Assembly (NCBI RefSeq): GCF_012563545.1 | Contig: NZ_CP050804.1 | Location: forward strand, 806,001-870,000 | DNA length: 64,000 nt | Direction of reading: 5' to 3' | From: Arcanobacterium buesumense | GTDB taxonomy: Bacteria > Actinomycetota > Actinomycetes > Actinomycetales > Actinomycetaceae | Shown: positions 45,318-55,621 of the stretch, in pieces | Position numbering within the stretch: the first letter of the stretch is position 1 | Layout of the letters: each line of letters opens with the position of its first letter | Notes under the pieces: model-generated | Told to the model about the DNA's origin: nothing | What the model saw: only the letters and a program-made list of their open reading frames with translations | Databases searched by the model: none | Translations under genes and position numbers: made by a program

Positions 45318-47330
45318 GTGAAGCTTTTTATTGACGGTAGTGAGCAAGAGTTCGAAGCTCCCATCACTGGTATTGAATTTTACGACAAACAACGTTCAAT
45401 TGTGGCACTACGAGTAGACGGAGTGCTCAAGGACCTCAATACCGATTTGACGTCCTTGGAAGAGGGCGCCACAGTTGAAGGCGTTGATATTAGTGAACCT
45501 GATGGTCTAAATATCCTGCGTCATTCGGCAACTCATGTTCTAGCTCAAGCCGTGCAAAATCGGTTCCCTGATGTGAACTTGGGCATTGGCCCATTTATTA
45601 CTGATGGTTTCTATTACGACTTTGGAAATATTGACTCAGTAACACCAGAACTGCTTAAGCAACTGGAAAAAGACATGATGCGTATTGTCAAAGAGGGGCA
45701 GCGTTTTGTTCGTCGTTCTATTTCCGATGACGATGCTCGCGAAGAACTTGCCAACCAGCCATACAAGCTTGAATTAATTTCTTTAAAAGGCGGTTCGGAT
45801 GCAGATCGTGACCAGGCTGCTGACGGGGCTTCTATTGAAGTCGGCGGTAGCGAATTAACGATGTACGATAACGTGCGGCGTAATGGAGAAGTCGTATGGA
45901 CTGATTTGTGCCGTGGGCCGCATCTGCCAAGTACAAAACTTATTGGTAACGGGTTTGCCTTAACACGTTCTTCAGCAGCTTATTGGCGTGGTGATCAGGC
46001 TAATGATTCTCTTCAGCGGATCTACGGCACGGCCTGGCCGTCGAAAGACGAATTACGTGCGTACCAAGAGCGTATTGCGGAAGCAGAACGTCGTGACCAT
46101 CGTAAACTGGGAACCGAATTAGATCTTTTCTCTTTCCCGGATGAAATTGGCTCGGGGCTGGCGGTTTTCCACCCTAAGGGTGGCATTATTCGTATGGAAA
46201 TGGAAAACTATTCGCGTCAAAAGCATATTGAAGCGAATTATTCATTCGTTAATACTCCACATATTACAAAAGGAAACTTATTTGAAGTTTCTGGGCACCT
46301 TGATTTTTACGCCGATGGTATGTATCCACCGATGCACATGGATGAAGAACACGATGCAGACGGCAATATTACAAAGCAGGGTGCGGACTACTATCTCAAG
46401 CCTATGAATTGTCCGATGCACAATCTCGTGTATAAGTCGCGGGGGCGGTCATATCGTGAACTGCCGTTGCGATTATTTGAATTTGGCACGGTTTACCGAA
46501 ATGAGGCCTCTGGTGTTGTACACGGATTGACCCGAGCGCGTGGTTTTACCCAAGATGATGCTCATATTTACTGTACGCGTGAGCAGATGAAAGATGAGCT
46601 CACTCGTCTTTTGACATTCGTTTTGGATTTGTTGAAAGATTATGGACTTGATGATTTCTATCTGGAATTATCAACAAAGAACCCGAAGAAGTTTGTTGGC
46701 GATGATGACGTTTGGGAAGAATCGACTCGTACGCTAAAAGAAGTTGCTGAAGCATCCGGACTTGAACTAGTTCCTGATCCAGAGGGTGCAGCATTCTACG
46801 GACCGAAGATTTCCGTTCAGGCTAAGGACGCACTTGGACGAACCTGGCAGATGTCAACTATTCAGCTTGATTTTAACTTGCCGGAACGCTTTGATCTTGA
46901 ATACACCGGACCAGATGGTGAGCGTCATCGTCCAGTGATGATTCACCGTGCACTCTTTGGTTCTATTGAACGCTTCTTTGGTGTGTTGACTGAGCACTAT
47001 GCCGGGGCTTTCCCGGCGTGGCTGGCACCAGTCCAAGTACGATGTGTGCCAGTGGCTGACGCCTTTAACGATTATCTTGACGGGGTAACTGACAAACTCC
47101 GGGCGCATGGAGTGCGCGTAGAGGTTGACAAAACTGATGACCGATTCCCTAAGAAGATTCGTAATGCCTCCAAGGATAAAGTGCCATTTACATTGATCGC
47201 TGGTGGTGAAGATATGGAAGCTGGTGCTGTTTCATTCCGTATGCGAGATGGTTCACAGGACAACGGGGTAGCGGTGGATGAAGCTGTATCTCGTATCGTT
47301 GAACATATTCGTAACCACACAAATCAGTAA
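45318..47330 (+). CDS. thrS: Threonyl-tRNA synthetase
   Basis: 670 residues. Charges tRNA-Thr. An N-terminal TGS domain (about 1-60) and editing domain ([13 protein letters not shown] motif with HxxxH-like residues) precede the class II catalytic core ([15 protein letters not shown] with the zinc cysteine, [36 protein letters not shown]) and the anticodon-binding domain. Start is GTG 45318 with AGGAGG five bases upstream. No T-box leader is visible in the 160-base gap. It heads the thrS-pgsA-patA-pimA run; that association with PIM genes is standard in Actinobacteria. Confidence 0.96.
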   Translation: MKLFIDGSEQEFEAPITGIEFYDKQRSIVALRVDGVLKDLNTDLTSLEEGATVEGVDISEPDGLNILRHSATHVLAQAVQNRFPDVNLGIGPFITDGFYYDFGNIDSVTPELLKQLEKDMMRIVKEGQRFVRRSISDDDAREELANQPYKLELISLKGGSDADRDQAADGASIEVGGSELTMYDNVRRNGEVVWTDLCRGPHLPSTKLIGNGFALTRSSAAYWRGDQANDSLQRIYGTAWPSKDELRAYQERIAEAERRDHRKLGTELDLFSFPDEIGSGLAVFHPKGGIIRMEMENYSRQKHIEANYSFVNTPHITKGNLFEVSGHLDFYADGMYPPMHMDEEHDADGNITKQGADYYLKPMNCPMHNLVYKSRGRSYRELPLRLFEFGTVYRNEASGVVHGLTRARGFTQDDAHIYCTREQMKDELTRLLTFVLDLLKDYGLDDFYLELSTKNPKKFVGDDDVWEESTRTLKEVAEASGLELVPDPEGAAFYGPKISVQAKDALGRTWQMSTIQLDFNLPERFDLEYTGPDGERHRPVMIHRALFGSIERFFGVLTEHYAGAFPAWLAPVQVRCVPVADAFNDYLDGVTDKLRAHGVRVEVDKTDDRFPKKIRNASKDKVPFTLIAGGEDMEAGAVSFRMRDGSQDNGVAVDEAVSRIVEHIRNHTNQ

Positions 47331-47338
47331 GGATAGCT

Positions 47339-47965
47339 ATGCTCTCCCGTAGTGGTAGACCTTTCGCGCAACTGGCCTTCGAGCCAGTTGCGCGGCTGTT
47401 CGTTCGTCTTGGCATTAGTGCGAATATCGTTACTTGGGTAGGGACGATTCTTTCGTGTGCGTCAGCCCTTTTCTTTTTGCCACATAATATGCTGGTCAGC
47501 GGTGTGATCGTAACCAGTATCGTTCTTGTTTTCGATAATCTCGATGGTCAGATTGCACGTCTGACAAAAACAAGTTCGGCATGGGGATCTTTTCTTGACT
47601 CAACTCTCGATCGGGTTACTGATGGTGCAGTTTTCGCTGCTTTGGCTGGTTGGGGATACTTTCATGCACAACCGGATATGGCGCCATGGGTCATGAGTGG
47701 CGCAGTAGCTGCTGGATTACTCGGTAGCGTTGTGCCATATACTCGGGCTAAGGCGGAAAGCATCGGTGCATCAGCGGCGATTGGTTGGGCTGAGCGTGCT
47801 GATCGACTAGTGTTTGCCGGAGTTATCACCCTTGCAGTTGGCTTCGGAGCTCCCCAATGGATTCTTGCTCTTGGATTATGGGTGCTAGCAGGTCTCGCAG
47901 CAGTTACTGTTTTGCAACGGATGCATTATGTTCATCGTCAGTTAATTGATCGCGGTAACGAATGA
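47339..47965 (+). CDS. pgsA: CDP-alcohol phosphatidyltransferase, phosphatidylinositol phosphate synthase-like
   Basis: 208 residues, membrane. The CDP-alcohol phosphotransferase signature is complete: D66, D69-G70, A73-R74, G83, D87 and D91 in FDNLDGQIAR and GSFLDSTLDRVTD. Several membrane helices follow. Its place before PatA and PimA fits the enzyme that makes phosphatidylinositol phosphate from CDP-diacylglycerol and inositol phosphate, the base of PIM lipids. It starts eight bases after thrS and overlaps patA by four bases. Confidence 0.92.
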   Translation: MLSRSGRPFAQLAFEPVARLFVRLGISANIVTWVGTILSCASALFFLPHNMLVSGVIVTSIVLVFDNLDGQIARLTKTSSAWGSFLDSTLDRVTDGAVFAALAGWGYFHAQPDMAPWVMSGAVAAGLLGSVVPYTRAKAESIGASAAIGWAERADRLVFAGVITLAVGFGAPQWILALGLWVLAGLAAVTVLQRMHYVHRQLIDRGNE

Positions 47966-48927
47966 CACCAGAACGCCTTTTCCAGATCATTGATTTCACT
48001 GCTAAATTTCTACCAGAACGGTTAGCACGCGGGATTTTTGCGGTGGCTGGTACTGTTGTTGGGTGGTCTAATTATGGGGGTGTCCAACAGCTACGAACTA
48101 ATTATGACCGGATTGATTTTCAACCTTCATGGTGGAAAAAACGTTCTCGTTCGGCGTTGGGGATGCGTCATTATTATCGTTATTTTTATGAGGCATTTCG
48201 GTTACCGTATTTGTCCCAAGCACAACTACGAGCACGAGTTAGTGTGGAAAATATTGACCTGCTACGGCAAGCTCTTGCGGAAGGTTCTGTTAGCGGGGCG
48301 TTGATGCACATGGGGAATTGGGATCTAGCTGGAGCGTGGGCTGCACAAGAACTAGGACCAGTCCATACTGTGGCAGAAAAGCTAACTCCGGAAACAGTAG
48401 CGCAACAATTTTTATCCTTGCGCAGATCACTAGGCATGGTGATATATCATGCCGTCAAAGATCAACATGTGATTGATAACCTCACCCATGACATGTTGGC
48501 AGGATCGTGTTTTGTCCCTTTGCTGTGTGATCGTGATCTACGCGCTACCGGCGTGGAAGTCCCATTGTGTGGTCACAGTGTGCGCGTAGCGCCCGGACCA
48601 GCCATTTTAGCGCAGCGCACCGGCCGTCCAATGTTTCCTGTTATGTGTCTTGCTGATAATTTCAAACATGACCGTCAACGAGTCCGTCAGGCCGGAACGA
48701 CCTGGGGAATTAAGATCATTGTTGGTGACCCGATATGGCCAGCTGTTCAACCTGATGCTGATAAAGCGCAGCGGCTTGCAGATGTACATCGTATGATGGA
48801 GCAGTGGGCAGCCGTCATGTCCGATGCGCTTCCACAGTATGTTACGCATTGGCATATGCTGCAAAAAGTATTTGTTGAGGATCTTGATCGGGGCCGATTA
48901 GCGCGGACACTTAAGGGGGAGAAGTGA
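47962..48927 (+). CDS. patA: Phosphatidylinositol mannoside acyltransferase
   Basis: 321 residues of the LpxL/HtrB-like lysophospholipid acyltransferase type. The catalytic H-x4-D motif is HMGNWD (H116-D121). Other family marks are YHAVKDQHVIDNL and FVPLLCDRDLRATGVEVP. It transfers a palmitoyl-type chain to the mannose of PIM at the inner membrane face. It overlaps pgsA and pimA by four bases each (ATGA type), so the three are translationally coupled. Confidence 0.9.
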   Translation: MTPERLFQIIDFTAKFLPERLARGIFAVAGTVVGWSNYGGVQQLRTNYDRIDFQPSWWKKRSRSALGMRHYYRYFYEAFRLPYLSQAQLRARVSVENIDLLRQALAEGSVSGALMHMGNWDLAGAWAAQELGPVHTVAEKLTPETVAQQFLSLRRSLGMVIYHAVKDQHVIDNLTHDMLAGSCFVPLLCDRDLRATGVEVPLCGHSVRVAPGPAILAQRTGRPMFPVMCLADNFKHDRQRVRQAGTTWGIKIIVGDPIWPAVQPDADKAQRLADVHRMMEQWAAVMSDALPQYVTHWHMLQKVFVEDLDRGRLARTLKGEK

Positions 48928-50060
48928 AAATCGGAATCGCTTGTGGGTATTCTTGGGATGTCGCCGGTGGAGTCCAGTTCCATATTCGAGATCTTGCGAC
49001 TGAGCTGATTCGGCGTGGGCATGATGTGAGTGTTATTGCACCGTCGGAGCGTGAACCGGGGCATGGTGGGTTGGAAGATTTTGTGCGTCCAGTAGGTGCC
49101 ACTATTCCGATTAAATACAATGGATCAGTTGCTCGGCTTTCTTTTGGTCCGAAAGTTAATCGCCAGGTTCGCGGATGGTTACGCGATGAAAAACTAGATG
49201 TACTCCATGTACATGAGCCTTTTACCCCCTCTGTTTCTATGTTGGCGCTTATGAGCGCTACGTGCCCGGTGGTTTCGACATTTCACACGGCAATGGATCG
49301 ATCCCGACTCATGGCAATTGCCTCACCGTTTCTCGTTCCGATGCTGGAAAAGATTAGTGCACGTATCGCAGTTTCTCAGGAAGCACGACGTACGGCAGTT
49401 CAGTACTTAGGTGCTGACGCGTGGGTTATTCCTAACGGTGTGTTCGTTGAAAAAATGATAGTGCCACACAAAGATCCACGTTTTGTGGGACAACCAGATA
49501 AACCTACATTGAGTTTTCTGGGCCGTCTAGATGAACCGCGTAAAGGATTGCCTGTTGTCGCCAGAGCTTTTTCTCAGATTCGCGAACAACTACCTGGCGT
49601 GCACCTGTTTGTTGCAGGCAAAGGAAATATTGATCAGGCACGTGAACTATTTGGTCAAGATCAATGTGCAGTGACGTTCCTTGGTCCAGTATCTGATGAC
49701 GAAAAAGCACGTTTATTGGCTAGTACGGATATTTACCTAGCACCAAATACTGGGGGCGAGTCTTTTGGCATAATTCTTGTCGAAGCGATGAGCGCTGGAG
49801 CTGGCATTGTAGCTTCCGATATTCCGGCATTTTTAGCTGTGTTAAATAATGGTGCCTATGGAGCTCATTTTGTCAATGACGACGCTGATTCGTTAGCTGC
49901 TGTGGTATGTGATGCTATCAATGATCCAATAAGCCGAGCTAGCCGTGCACAAGCAGCTCAAAAAGCTGCCTGGCGTTATGACTGGGGAACAGTCGCGTCG
50001 CAAATTCTCACTGTTTATGAAACAGCCTTAAACACTGCCCACTTAGCGAAGGGGCCTTGA
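48924..50060 (+). CDS. pimA: Phosphatidylinositol alpha-mannosyltransferase PimA (GT4)
   Basis: 378 residues, GT-B fold glycosyltransferase. It adds the first mannose from GDP-mannose to phosphatidylinositol. The N-terminal domain has MKIGIACGYSWDVAGGVQFHIRDLA and HVHEPFTP; the C-terminal donor domain has LSFLGRLDEPRKGLPVV and the E-x7-E-like GGESFGIILVEAMSAG. Its overlap with patA and position in the pgsA-patA-pimA trio make the assignment firm. It ends four bases from the next ATG region. Confidence 0.94.
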   Translation: MKIGIACGYSWDVAGGVQFHIRDLATELIRRGHDVSVIAPSEREPGHGGLEDFVRPVGATIPIKYNGSVARLSFGPKVNRQVRGWLRDEKLDVLHVHEPFTPSVSMLALMSATCPVVSTFHTAMDRSRLMAIASPFLVPMLEKISARIAVSQEARRTAVQYLGADAWVIPNGVFVEKMIVPHKDPRFVGQPDKPTLSFLGRLDEPRKGLPVVARAFSQIREQLPGVHLFVAGKGNIDQARELFGQDQCAVTFLGPVSDDEKARLLASTDIYLAPNTGGESFGIILVEAMSAGAGIVASDIPAFLAVLNNGAYGAHFVNDDADSLAAVVCDAINDPISRASRAQAAQKAAWRYDWGTVASQILTVYETALNTAHLAKGP

Positions 50061-50062
50061 TT

Positions 50063-50653
50063 ATGTGGTGGAAAATTGCGTTAGCTGCGATGATAATTGT
50101 CGCGTTATGTGTAGTTGTAATTGTGACAACTCAGGCTCGTCGATTAGATGCTTTACATAAGAAAATTTTAACGTCACGTGCGGCGTTGGAAAACGCGCTC
50201 CACGCGCGAGCTCGTACGGCTATCAATGTTGCCCAAAGTGGTGTGCTAGATATGGCAGGAAGCGTGGTGCTAGCGAATGCTGCTAAAGAGTGTGGAGATA
50301 GTGCAGGATACGATCTGGTGGCAGATGGTCTCAATATTGTTGATGATGTTAAGTTTGAGCCAGTTGGCCGAGCCGATGGTTCATTTATCCAGCACGATCG
50401 GCTGGCGCTAGAATCTGAGCTTTCGCGAGTTCTGCGTTATACGGTTGACGAGTTGGAAGACGAAGATATTGTGGGCCACGAGCAGCTTCTTGAGCGCTTG
50501 GCCCAGGCTCGTCAGTCCGTGCGCATGACGCGTCGGTTCCATAATATACACGTGGTTGGGGCACAACGTATTAGACGCCAGTTGTTGGCGCGTATTTTCC
50601 GTACCTATGGTAATGCTTCATGGCCACAGACGGTTGATCTAGATGATGAATAA
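50063..50653 (+). CDS. Hypothetical membrane-anchored protein downstream of pimA
   Basis: 196 residues, not recognised with certainty. One N-terminal transmembrane helix (residues 5-25, IALAAMIIVALCVVVIVTT) is followed by a helical, probably coiled-coil cytosolic region (ARRLDALHKKILTSRAALENALHARARTA) that is reminiscent of LemA proteins. The start at ATG 50063 has AAGGGG eight bases upstream; the TTG at 50057 overlaps the pimA stop. It overlaps prsW by 11 bases. It keeps this position after pimA in related genomes as far as I recall, but its role is unknown. Confidence 0.65.
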   Translation: MWWKIALAAMIIVALCVVVIVTTQARRLDALHKKILTSRAALENALHARARTAINVAQSGVLDMAGSVVLANAAKECGDSAGYDLVADGLNIVDDVKFEPVGRADGSFIQHDRLALESELSRVLRYTVDELEDEDIVGHEQLLERLAQARQSVRMTRRFHNIHVVGAQRIRRQLLARIFRTYGNASWPQTVDLDDE

Positions 50654-51800
50654 TCGTATTAAACGTGTTGTTTTTCCGCGGGAGCATGGCCTAGATTTTT
50701 ATGCGCCTTTATTGGCCTTAGGCGTTTTTGCTGCTATCACTTTTTTAGAACTACTACCTGCCCTAGCTGGTCCGGCTGGCGTTTCAGCTGCGGTAACTTC
50801 TAGTGCGTGGGCGCTAGTTCCGGTTGTTTTTACACTTATCTTGGTCTGGCTCATCGACTATTGGGAGCCTGAGCCACTATGGCTTTATGCTTTTGCTTTC
50901 GTCTGGGGTAGCGGAGTGTCTGTCGTGGTTGGCGCAACGATTAATGATTTTGCTTCAGCCCGTGTACTTCCACGCTTACTCAATGAAGGTGCAACTGTCT
51001 ATGATATTTCGCGATATACCGCATCGTGGATTGCTCCGTTATCGGAAGAAGCAGTTAAAGGCGCAGGGATTATCTTAATCTATCTGGTTTTTCGCCAGTA
51101 CTTTAATGGGCCAGTAGATGGAATCGTTTATGGGGCATTGATCGGTGCAGGTTTCGCATTTACGGAAAATATCTTATATTTCGTGCGCAATTATGATTTC
51201 CTTGCAGAAGTTTTTACTGTTCGGTTCCTTGATGGCCCGTTGAGCCACGATACATATTCGGCCATGTTCGGTTTTTGTATTGGCTTTGCAGAGTATTCCA
51301 AGAGTAAATGGGCTTTAGCTCGTTGGTCAATTCCCGCTCTTGCAAGCGCTGGCACGTTCCATTTTATTAATAATGACGCCTTATATTGGGAGGGGATGAC
51401 GTATGAGTCATATAAATTCATCACGAATGTTCCTCTCGCTCTCGTAGCCACGGGGATGGTTTTTTATGCTCGACGTTACGAAAAACAAGCAGTTCTTGGT
51501 GGCTTGGAACCCTACGTGAAAATGGGATGGTTTGCCCGCCATGAAGTTGTGATGATTTCCCGGATACGTAACCGAAGGCAGGCATTGTTATGGGCAGAAC
51601 GTCAGGCGTTACGCTTGGGCGCTCCAGCTGGTAGTGGAGCTGAGGCGATGCGTCGTTTCCAAAATATCATGTTGCAGATTGGACATAAGACGACGCGAGC
51701 GGCGCGCAGTGGAAGGTTGGGCGACCCTATTGAGCGCGCATCTGTTTTTTCTTTATTAGAGCAGGCTCAGACATTGCGTTCTGTTTTTACTATGCGTTAA
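50643..51800 (+). CDS. PrsW family intramembrane metalloprotease
   Basis: 385 residues with about eight hydrophobic helices over the first 280 residues and a soluble C-terminal tail. The PrsW motif pattern is complete: EEAVK (E135-E136-x-x-K139), AFTENILYF, a histidine in GPLSHDTYSAMFG, and HFINND. PrsW-type proteases cleave membrane proteins such as anti-sigma factors; the substrate here is unknown. ATG 50643 or 50646 may be used; no separate promoter is visible, so it is probably in the thrS-pim transcript. Confidence 0.88.
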   Translation: MMNNRIKRVVFPREHGLDFYAPLLALGVFAAITFLELLPALAGPAGVSAAVTSSAWALVPVVFTLILVWLIDYWEPEPLWLYAFAFVWGSGVSVVVGATINDFASARVLPRLLNEGATVYDISRYTASWIAPLSEEAVKGAGIILIYLVFRQYFNGPVDGIVYGALIGAGFAFTENILYFVRNYDFLAEVFTVRFLDGPLSHDTYSAMFGFCIGFAEYSKSKWALARWSIPALASAGTFHFINNDALYWEGMTYESYKFITNVPLALVATGMVFYARRYEKQAVLGGLEPYVKMGWFARHEVVMISRIRNRRQALLWAERQALRLGAPAGSGAEAMRRFQNIMLQIGHKTTRAARSGRLGDPIERASVFSLLEQAQTLRSVFTMR

Positions 51801-51814
51801 TGGAGGGTAGCACG

Positions 51815-52369
51815 TTGAGCGTTGATGATTCTTTTGTTGAGTGGCCGTTGAACGACGAGGGAGTTCCGTATCGTCAGGCAGCGAGAATTGTAGTTTTTGA
51901 TTCGGTAGGGCGTATTTTCTTAATTAAGGGTCACGATATTGATGATGAAGCCTACAGTTGGTGGTTTACACCTGGAGGTGGCTTAGAGAATAATGAGAGT
52001 ACACGCCAAGCTGCTGTACGTGAACTACGCGAAGAAACTGGATTAGTTGTCGAAACTCATCGACTGATTGGACCGGTTTTAGCGCGTTATTCTACGTTCC
52101 ATTTTGCTGCTAAAGATCGACGTCAAGATGAAGAATTTTTTATCGTTCATCTTGATGATACTGAGGCGCAGGCAATAGTTTCGGATAGCGGACGGCAATG
52201 GACTTCCTTAGAAGAGCAGGTGTTAGATGAGCAACGTTGGTGGGATCTCGATGAACTTGCTAAAGTTCAATCTGATGGCCAGCTAGTTTTTCCGCGAGAT
52301 CTGATTGACTACGCACGCGAATGGTTAGATGGATGGGATGGGGTGTGCCGCACTATCGTAGAAAGATAG
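51815..52369 (+). CDS. NUDIX hydrolase
   Basis: 184 residues. The Nudix box is intact: GGGLENNESTRQAAVRELREETGL (G-x5-E-x7-REU-x-EE-x-G). The region WWFTPGGG before it is usual. The start is taken as TTG 51815 with GGAGGG seven bases upstream; the ATG at 51800 would place the Shine-Dalgarno inside the gene, so the longer form is less likely. The substrate (nucleoside diphosphate derivative) is unknown. A terminator hairpin spans its stop codon, marking the end of the operon from thrS. Confidence 0.85.
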   Translation: MSVDDSFVEWPLNDEGVPYRQAARIVVFDSVGRIFLIKGHDIDDEAYSWWFTPGGGLENNESTRQAAVRELREETGLVVETHRLIGPVLARYSTFHFAAKDRRQDEEFFIVHLDDTEAQAIVSDSGRQWTSLEEQVLDEQRWWDLDELAKVQSDGQLVFPRDLIDYAREWLDGWDGVCRTIVER

Positions 52370-52381
52370 TGCGTAGGTTTT
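52349..52381 (+). terminator. Terminator overlapping the NUDIX stop codon
   Basis: CGCACTATC (52349-52357) pairs with GATAGTGCG (52365-52373), nine base pairs, loop GTAGAAA, followed by TAGG and TTTT (52378-52381). The TAG stop of the NUDIX gene (52367-52369) lies in the right arm. Confidence 0.6.
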
Positions 52382-52443
52382 CGGTAATACGCCTATTTGG
52401 TTGTAGAATCACACCGTAGATAACGTTATAGAAGGAGAATTAC

Positions 52444-53208
52444 GTGTCAGGACACTCTAAGTGGGCCACCACGAAGCATAAGAAGGCTGCGATTGATGCC
52501 AAGCGTGGCAAGTTATTTGCGCGTCTTATCAAGAATATTGAAGTTGCTGCGCGCACTGGTGGTGGAGATCCTTCTGGGAATCCAACTTTGTATGATGCGA
52601 TCCAAAAGGCGAAAAAGAATTCTGTACCTGCGGATAATATCGATCGTGCAGTAAAGCGTGGTTCGGGTGAAGGTGCGGACGCAGTTAATTACGAAAATAT
52701 TATGTATGAAGGGTACGGCGCGAACGGTGTCGCAATCCTCATTGAATGTTTAACTGATAATCGTAATCGCGCCGCGTCTGACGTTCGCGTTGCGTTGACC
52801 CGAAATGGTGGAACGCTGGCAGATCCCGGCTCAGTTTCCTATATGTTCTCGCGTAAAGGCGTCGTCGAAGTACCCAATAGCGGCGATTTCAGTGAAGATG
52901 ATATCTTGATGGCAGTTTTAGAAGCTGGCGCTGAAGAAGTAAACAATGAAGGCGATGTTTTTGAAATTATTTCTGAGCCCAACGACGTCGTCGAGGTGCG
53001 TAAGGCACTGCAAGCTGAAGGCATAGATTACAATTCAGCAGAAGTGCAGTTTGTTCCGTCTATGAAGGTACCGATCACTGACCTAGAAACAGCCAACAAA
53101 CTTTTTAAGCTCATTGATGCTTTGGATGATGTTGATGATATTCAAAATGTGTACTCGAACCTCGATCTTTCTGAAGATGTAGAGGCGGCGTTAGCCGAGG
53201 AAAACTAA
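52444..53208 (+). CDS. yebC: YebC/PmpR family DNA-binding transcriptional regulator
   Basis: 254 residues. It begins [21 protein letters not shown], the family signature, and continues with [23 protein letters not shown] and the acidic C-terminal domain. YebC proteins bind DNA or act on translation at difficult motifs in some bacteria; the role here is unknown. The GTG start has AGAAGGAG upstream. It is followed directly by ruvC, the classic yebC-ruvCAB arrangement. TAGAAT at 52404-52409 is a possible -10 for this operon, without a clear -35. Confidence 0.95.
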   Translation: MSGHSKWATTKHKKAAIDAKRGKLFARLIKNIEVAARTGGGDPSGNPTLYDAIQKAKKNSVPADNIDRAVKRGSGEGADAVNYENIMYEGYGANGVAILIECLTDNRNRAASDVRVALTRNGGTLADPGSVSYMFSRKGVVEVPNSGDFSEDDILMAVLEAGAEEVNNEGDVFEIISEPNDVVEVRKALQAEGIDYNSAEVQFVPSMKVPITDLETANKLFKLIDALDDVDDIQNVYSNLDLSEDVEAALAEEN

Positions 53209-53829
53209 TTGCGGATTCTAGGAATCGACCCCGGTCTAACCCGATGCGGCATTTGCGTTTTGGATGCGGCCGGGGCACGCAGAATTTCATTAGTGTCAGT
53301 AGGCGTAGCGCGAACTGATCCACAGATGGCTCCGCACCAACGTTTATTAGTTATCTCTAATGAAATAGAAGAAACGATTAAACTGCATCGCCCTGACGTT
53401 GTAGCCATTGAACGTGTTTTCGCGCAAGATAATGTTCGTTCTGTGATGTCAACGGCGCAAGTTGTTGGGATTGTTCTACTGGCAGCAGCCAAAGCGAGTT
53501 TGCCGGTGGGGATGCATTCTCCTTCTGAAGTCAAAGCTGCGGTTACCGGAAATGGGCGAGCTCAAAAAATTCATGTGCAAATGATGGTTCAGCGTATCCT
53601 TGGCTTAGAAAAATTACCACGGCCAAAAGATGCTGCAGACGCGATAGCTGTTGCAATATGTCATGCTTGGCGTGGTGGAGCTGAGCCATTTGTGGAGCTG
53701 GATCGCGCTCAACATGGTGGTGCCGGTATGTTGCCACGTGCTGAGGGAGCAGATCTGACGCCTGCACAAAAAGCGTGGGCGAGTGCAGAACGCATGTCGC
53801 GTCGTCATGGTGCAGTTAAGCCTTCATGA
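53209..53829 (+). CDS. ruvC: Holliday junction resolvase RuvC
   Basis: 206 residues starting at TTG immediately after the yebC stop. Cuts Holliday junctions. The catalytic carboxylates are in MRILGIDPGLTRCG (D7), VVAIERVFAQ (E) and PKDAADAIAVAICH (two D). The C-terminal tail of about 40 residues after the core is longer than in E. coli. TTG starts are common for ruvC in Actinobacteria; the start gives the exact family N-terminus. Confidence 0.94.
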   Translation: MRILGIDPGLTRCGICVLDAAGARRISLVSVGVARTDPQMAPHQRLLVISNEIEETIKLHRPDVVAIERVFAQDNVRSVMSTAQVVGIVLLAAAKASLPVGMHSPSEVKAAVTGNGRAQKIHVQMMVQRILGLEKLPRPKDAADAIAVAICHAWRGGAEPFVELDRAQHGGAGMLPRAEGADLTPAQKAWASAERMSRRHGAVKPS

Positions 53830-53867
53830 TAAACTCATTCAAACAGATGTTCGAAAGGGTTTAGGTT

Positions 53868-54464
53868 GTGATTTCCAGTTTACGGGGTATCGTCACCTTT
53901 ATTGGGTCTTCGACGGCCATTATTGACATTAACGGTGTAGGGATCAGCGTTTATGCTACTCCTGCAACGCTGGGCACTTTGCGTATTGGTGAAGAAAAGC
54001 GGATTATGACGTCACTGATTGTGCGGGAGGATTCGTTAACGCTTTACGGTTTTGCTGACGACGACGAACGTGATGTTTTCGATATTCTCACCGGTGTGAG
54101 TGGAATAGGGCCGCGTACTGCGTTAGCGGTATTAGCGACGTTAACTCCTGATGAATTACGTGACGCGGTTGCAAATAAAAATGAAGCGGCGCTTACTCGT
54201 GTTTCGGGTATCGGAAAAAAGGGAGCACAGCGAATGATTTTGGAACTGGGCAGTAAACTTGGTCCAGTTCGTGGTTCGTTAAGTGGTAGCCCCGTCGTTT
54301 CCGCGTCGGTCGCGGATGCTGATGTTCTGGAAGCGTTGACCAACCTAGGGTGGAACGAACGTGAAGCTGGATTAGCAGTTTCCGAAGCTATGGCTAACTA
54401 TCCTGGTGCAAGTGTTGAGCAGTTATTGCGTAGCGCGTTACAAATCTTAGGATCACGGAGGTAG
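53868..54464 (+). CDS. ruvA: Holliday junction branch migration complex subunit RuvA
   Basis: 198 residues starting at GTG. It binds the junction and loads RuvB. The N-terminal OB-fold ([22 protein letters not shown]), two helix-hairpin-helix motifs ([19 protein letters not shown] and [19 protein letters not shown]) and the small C-terminal domain ([20 protein letters not shown]) are all visible. It starts 38 bases after ruvC and ends two bases before ruvB. Confidence 0.95.
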   Translation: MISSLRGIVTFIGSSTAIIDINGVGISVYATPATLGTLRIGEEKRIMTSLIVREDSLTLYGFADDDERDVFDILTGVSGIGPRTALAVLATLTPDELRDAVANKNEAALTRVSGIGKKGAQRMILELGSKLGPVRGSLSGSPVVSASVADADVLEALTNLGWNEREAGLAVSEAMANYPGASVEQLLRSALQILGSRR

Positions 54465-54466
54465 CA

Positions 54467-55483
54467 ATGGACTGGAATGACATCACTGATACGGGAGCTT
54501 CGGATACTGAACGAGCCCAAGAAGCTGCTTTACGGCCTAAACGATTGACGGAGTTTGTCGGTCAACATGTTGTCCGTGAACAGCTATCGTTAGTTCTTGA
54601 TGCGGCGATAGCCCGGCAGAAAGCACCAGATCATGTATTACTCTCTGGTCCTCCCGGACTGGGGAAAACAACGTTAGCGATGATTATCGCAGCCGAAGTT
54701 GGTGGGGCTTTACGTTTGACGTCTGGGCCAGCTATTCAGCATCCGGGCGATCTTGCAGCGGTTTTATCGTCCTTACAAGAAAATGATGTGCTTTTTATCG
54801 ATGAAATCCACCGATTGGCGCGTACTGCTGAAGAGATGTTATACCTTGCCATGGAGGATTTTCGGGTAGATGTCATGGTCGGAAAAGGGCCGGGAGCAAC
54901 ATCAATTCCGCTTGCGTTACCTCCTTTTACAGTTGTTGGTGCAACGACGCGAGCCGGAATGCTGCCAGCGCCGTTACGTGACCGTTTTGGTTTTACCGCT
55001 TATCTTGACTATTACACCCATGATGAACTGGCAACAATCGTAGAACGGAATGCTGTCAAGCTTAATGCCGAACTTTCTTCGGATGCTGCCCGGGAGATTG
55101 CCTCACGTTCTCGTGGAACGCCACGTATTGCCAACCGTCTTTTGCGGCGAGTACAAGATTGGGCTCAAGTTCGTGGAAGTGGGAAGCTGGATCTGCCAGC
55201 AGCTCAAGCGGCACTGGATGTTTTTGAAGTTGATATACGCGGCTTAGATCGCCTTGATAGGGCAGTGCTTGATGCGTTGTGTCGTAGATTCAATGGCGGT
55301 CCGGTGGGATTAACAACGTTAGCGGTTTCTGTTGGGGAAGAACCAGAAACAATCGAAACAGTTGCTGAGCCTTATCTCATGCGTCAAGGATTTATTTCCA
55401 AAACACCACGTGGCCGAATTGCTACCCAGATGGCGTGGGAACATTTAGGTCTGACGCCGCCAGAGCACACATTATTTTCATAA
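54467..55483 (+). CDS. ruvB: Holliday junction branch migration helicase RuvB
   Basis: 338 residues, AAA+ motor. Walker [14 protein letters not shown], Walker [10 protein letters not shown], sensor regions [18 protein letters not shown] (arginine finger region) and [18 protein letters not shown]-type winged helix. AGGT-rich GGAGG precedes the ATG. Last gene of yebC-ruvCAB; a 138-base gap separates it from yajC. Confidence 0.96.
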   Translation: MDWNDITDTGASDTERAQEAALRPKRLTEFVGQHVVREQLSLVLDAAIARQKAPDHVLLSGPPGLGKTTLAMIIAAEVGGALRLTSGPAIQHPGDLAAVLSSLQENDVLFIDEIHRLARTAEEMLYLAMEDFRVDVMVGKGPGATSIPLALPPFTVVGATTRAGMLPAPLRDRFGFTAYLDYYTHDELATIVERNAVKLNAELSSDAAREIASRSRGTPRIANRLLRRVQDWAQVRGSGKLDLPAAQAALDVFEVDIRGLDRLDRAVLDALCRRFNGGPVGLTTLAVSVGEEPETIETVAEPYLMRQGFISKTPRGRIATQMAWEHLGLTPPEHTLFS

Positions 55484-55567
55484 ATAAGGCACGAAATAAT
55501 GTGGTGAGAAGTGTATAAGTGTGGTGTTGTACCAAATACTGATGCAATCTCCGGTTCTTGCGCGTTA

Positions 55568-55587
55568 ACGGGTAGACTTTTACCCGT
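55568..55587. repeat. Perfect inverted repeat upstream of yajC
   Basis: ACGGGTA (55568-55574) and TACCCGT (55581-55587) around GACTTT. It can form a seven-bp hairpin 34 bases before the yajC start. It lacks a following T-tract, so it is an operator or leader hairpin candidate rather than a clear terminator. Confidence 0.4.
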
Positions 55588-55621
55588 ATGACGTCTCCTC
55601 AATTGAAAGCGAACAACGCTT

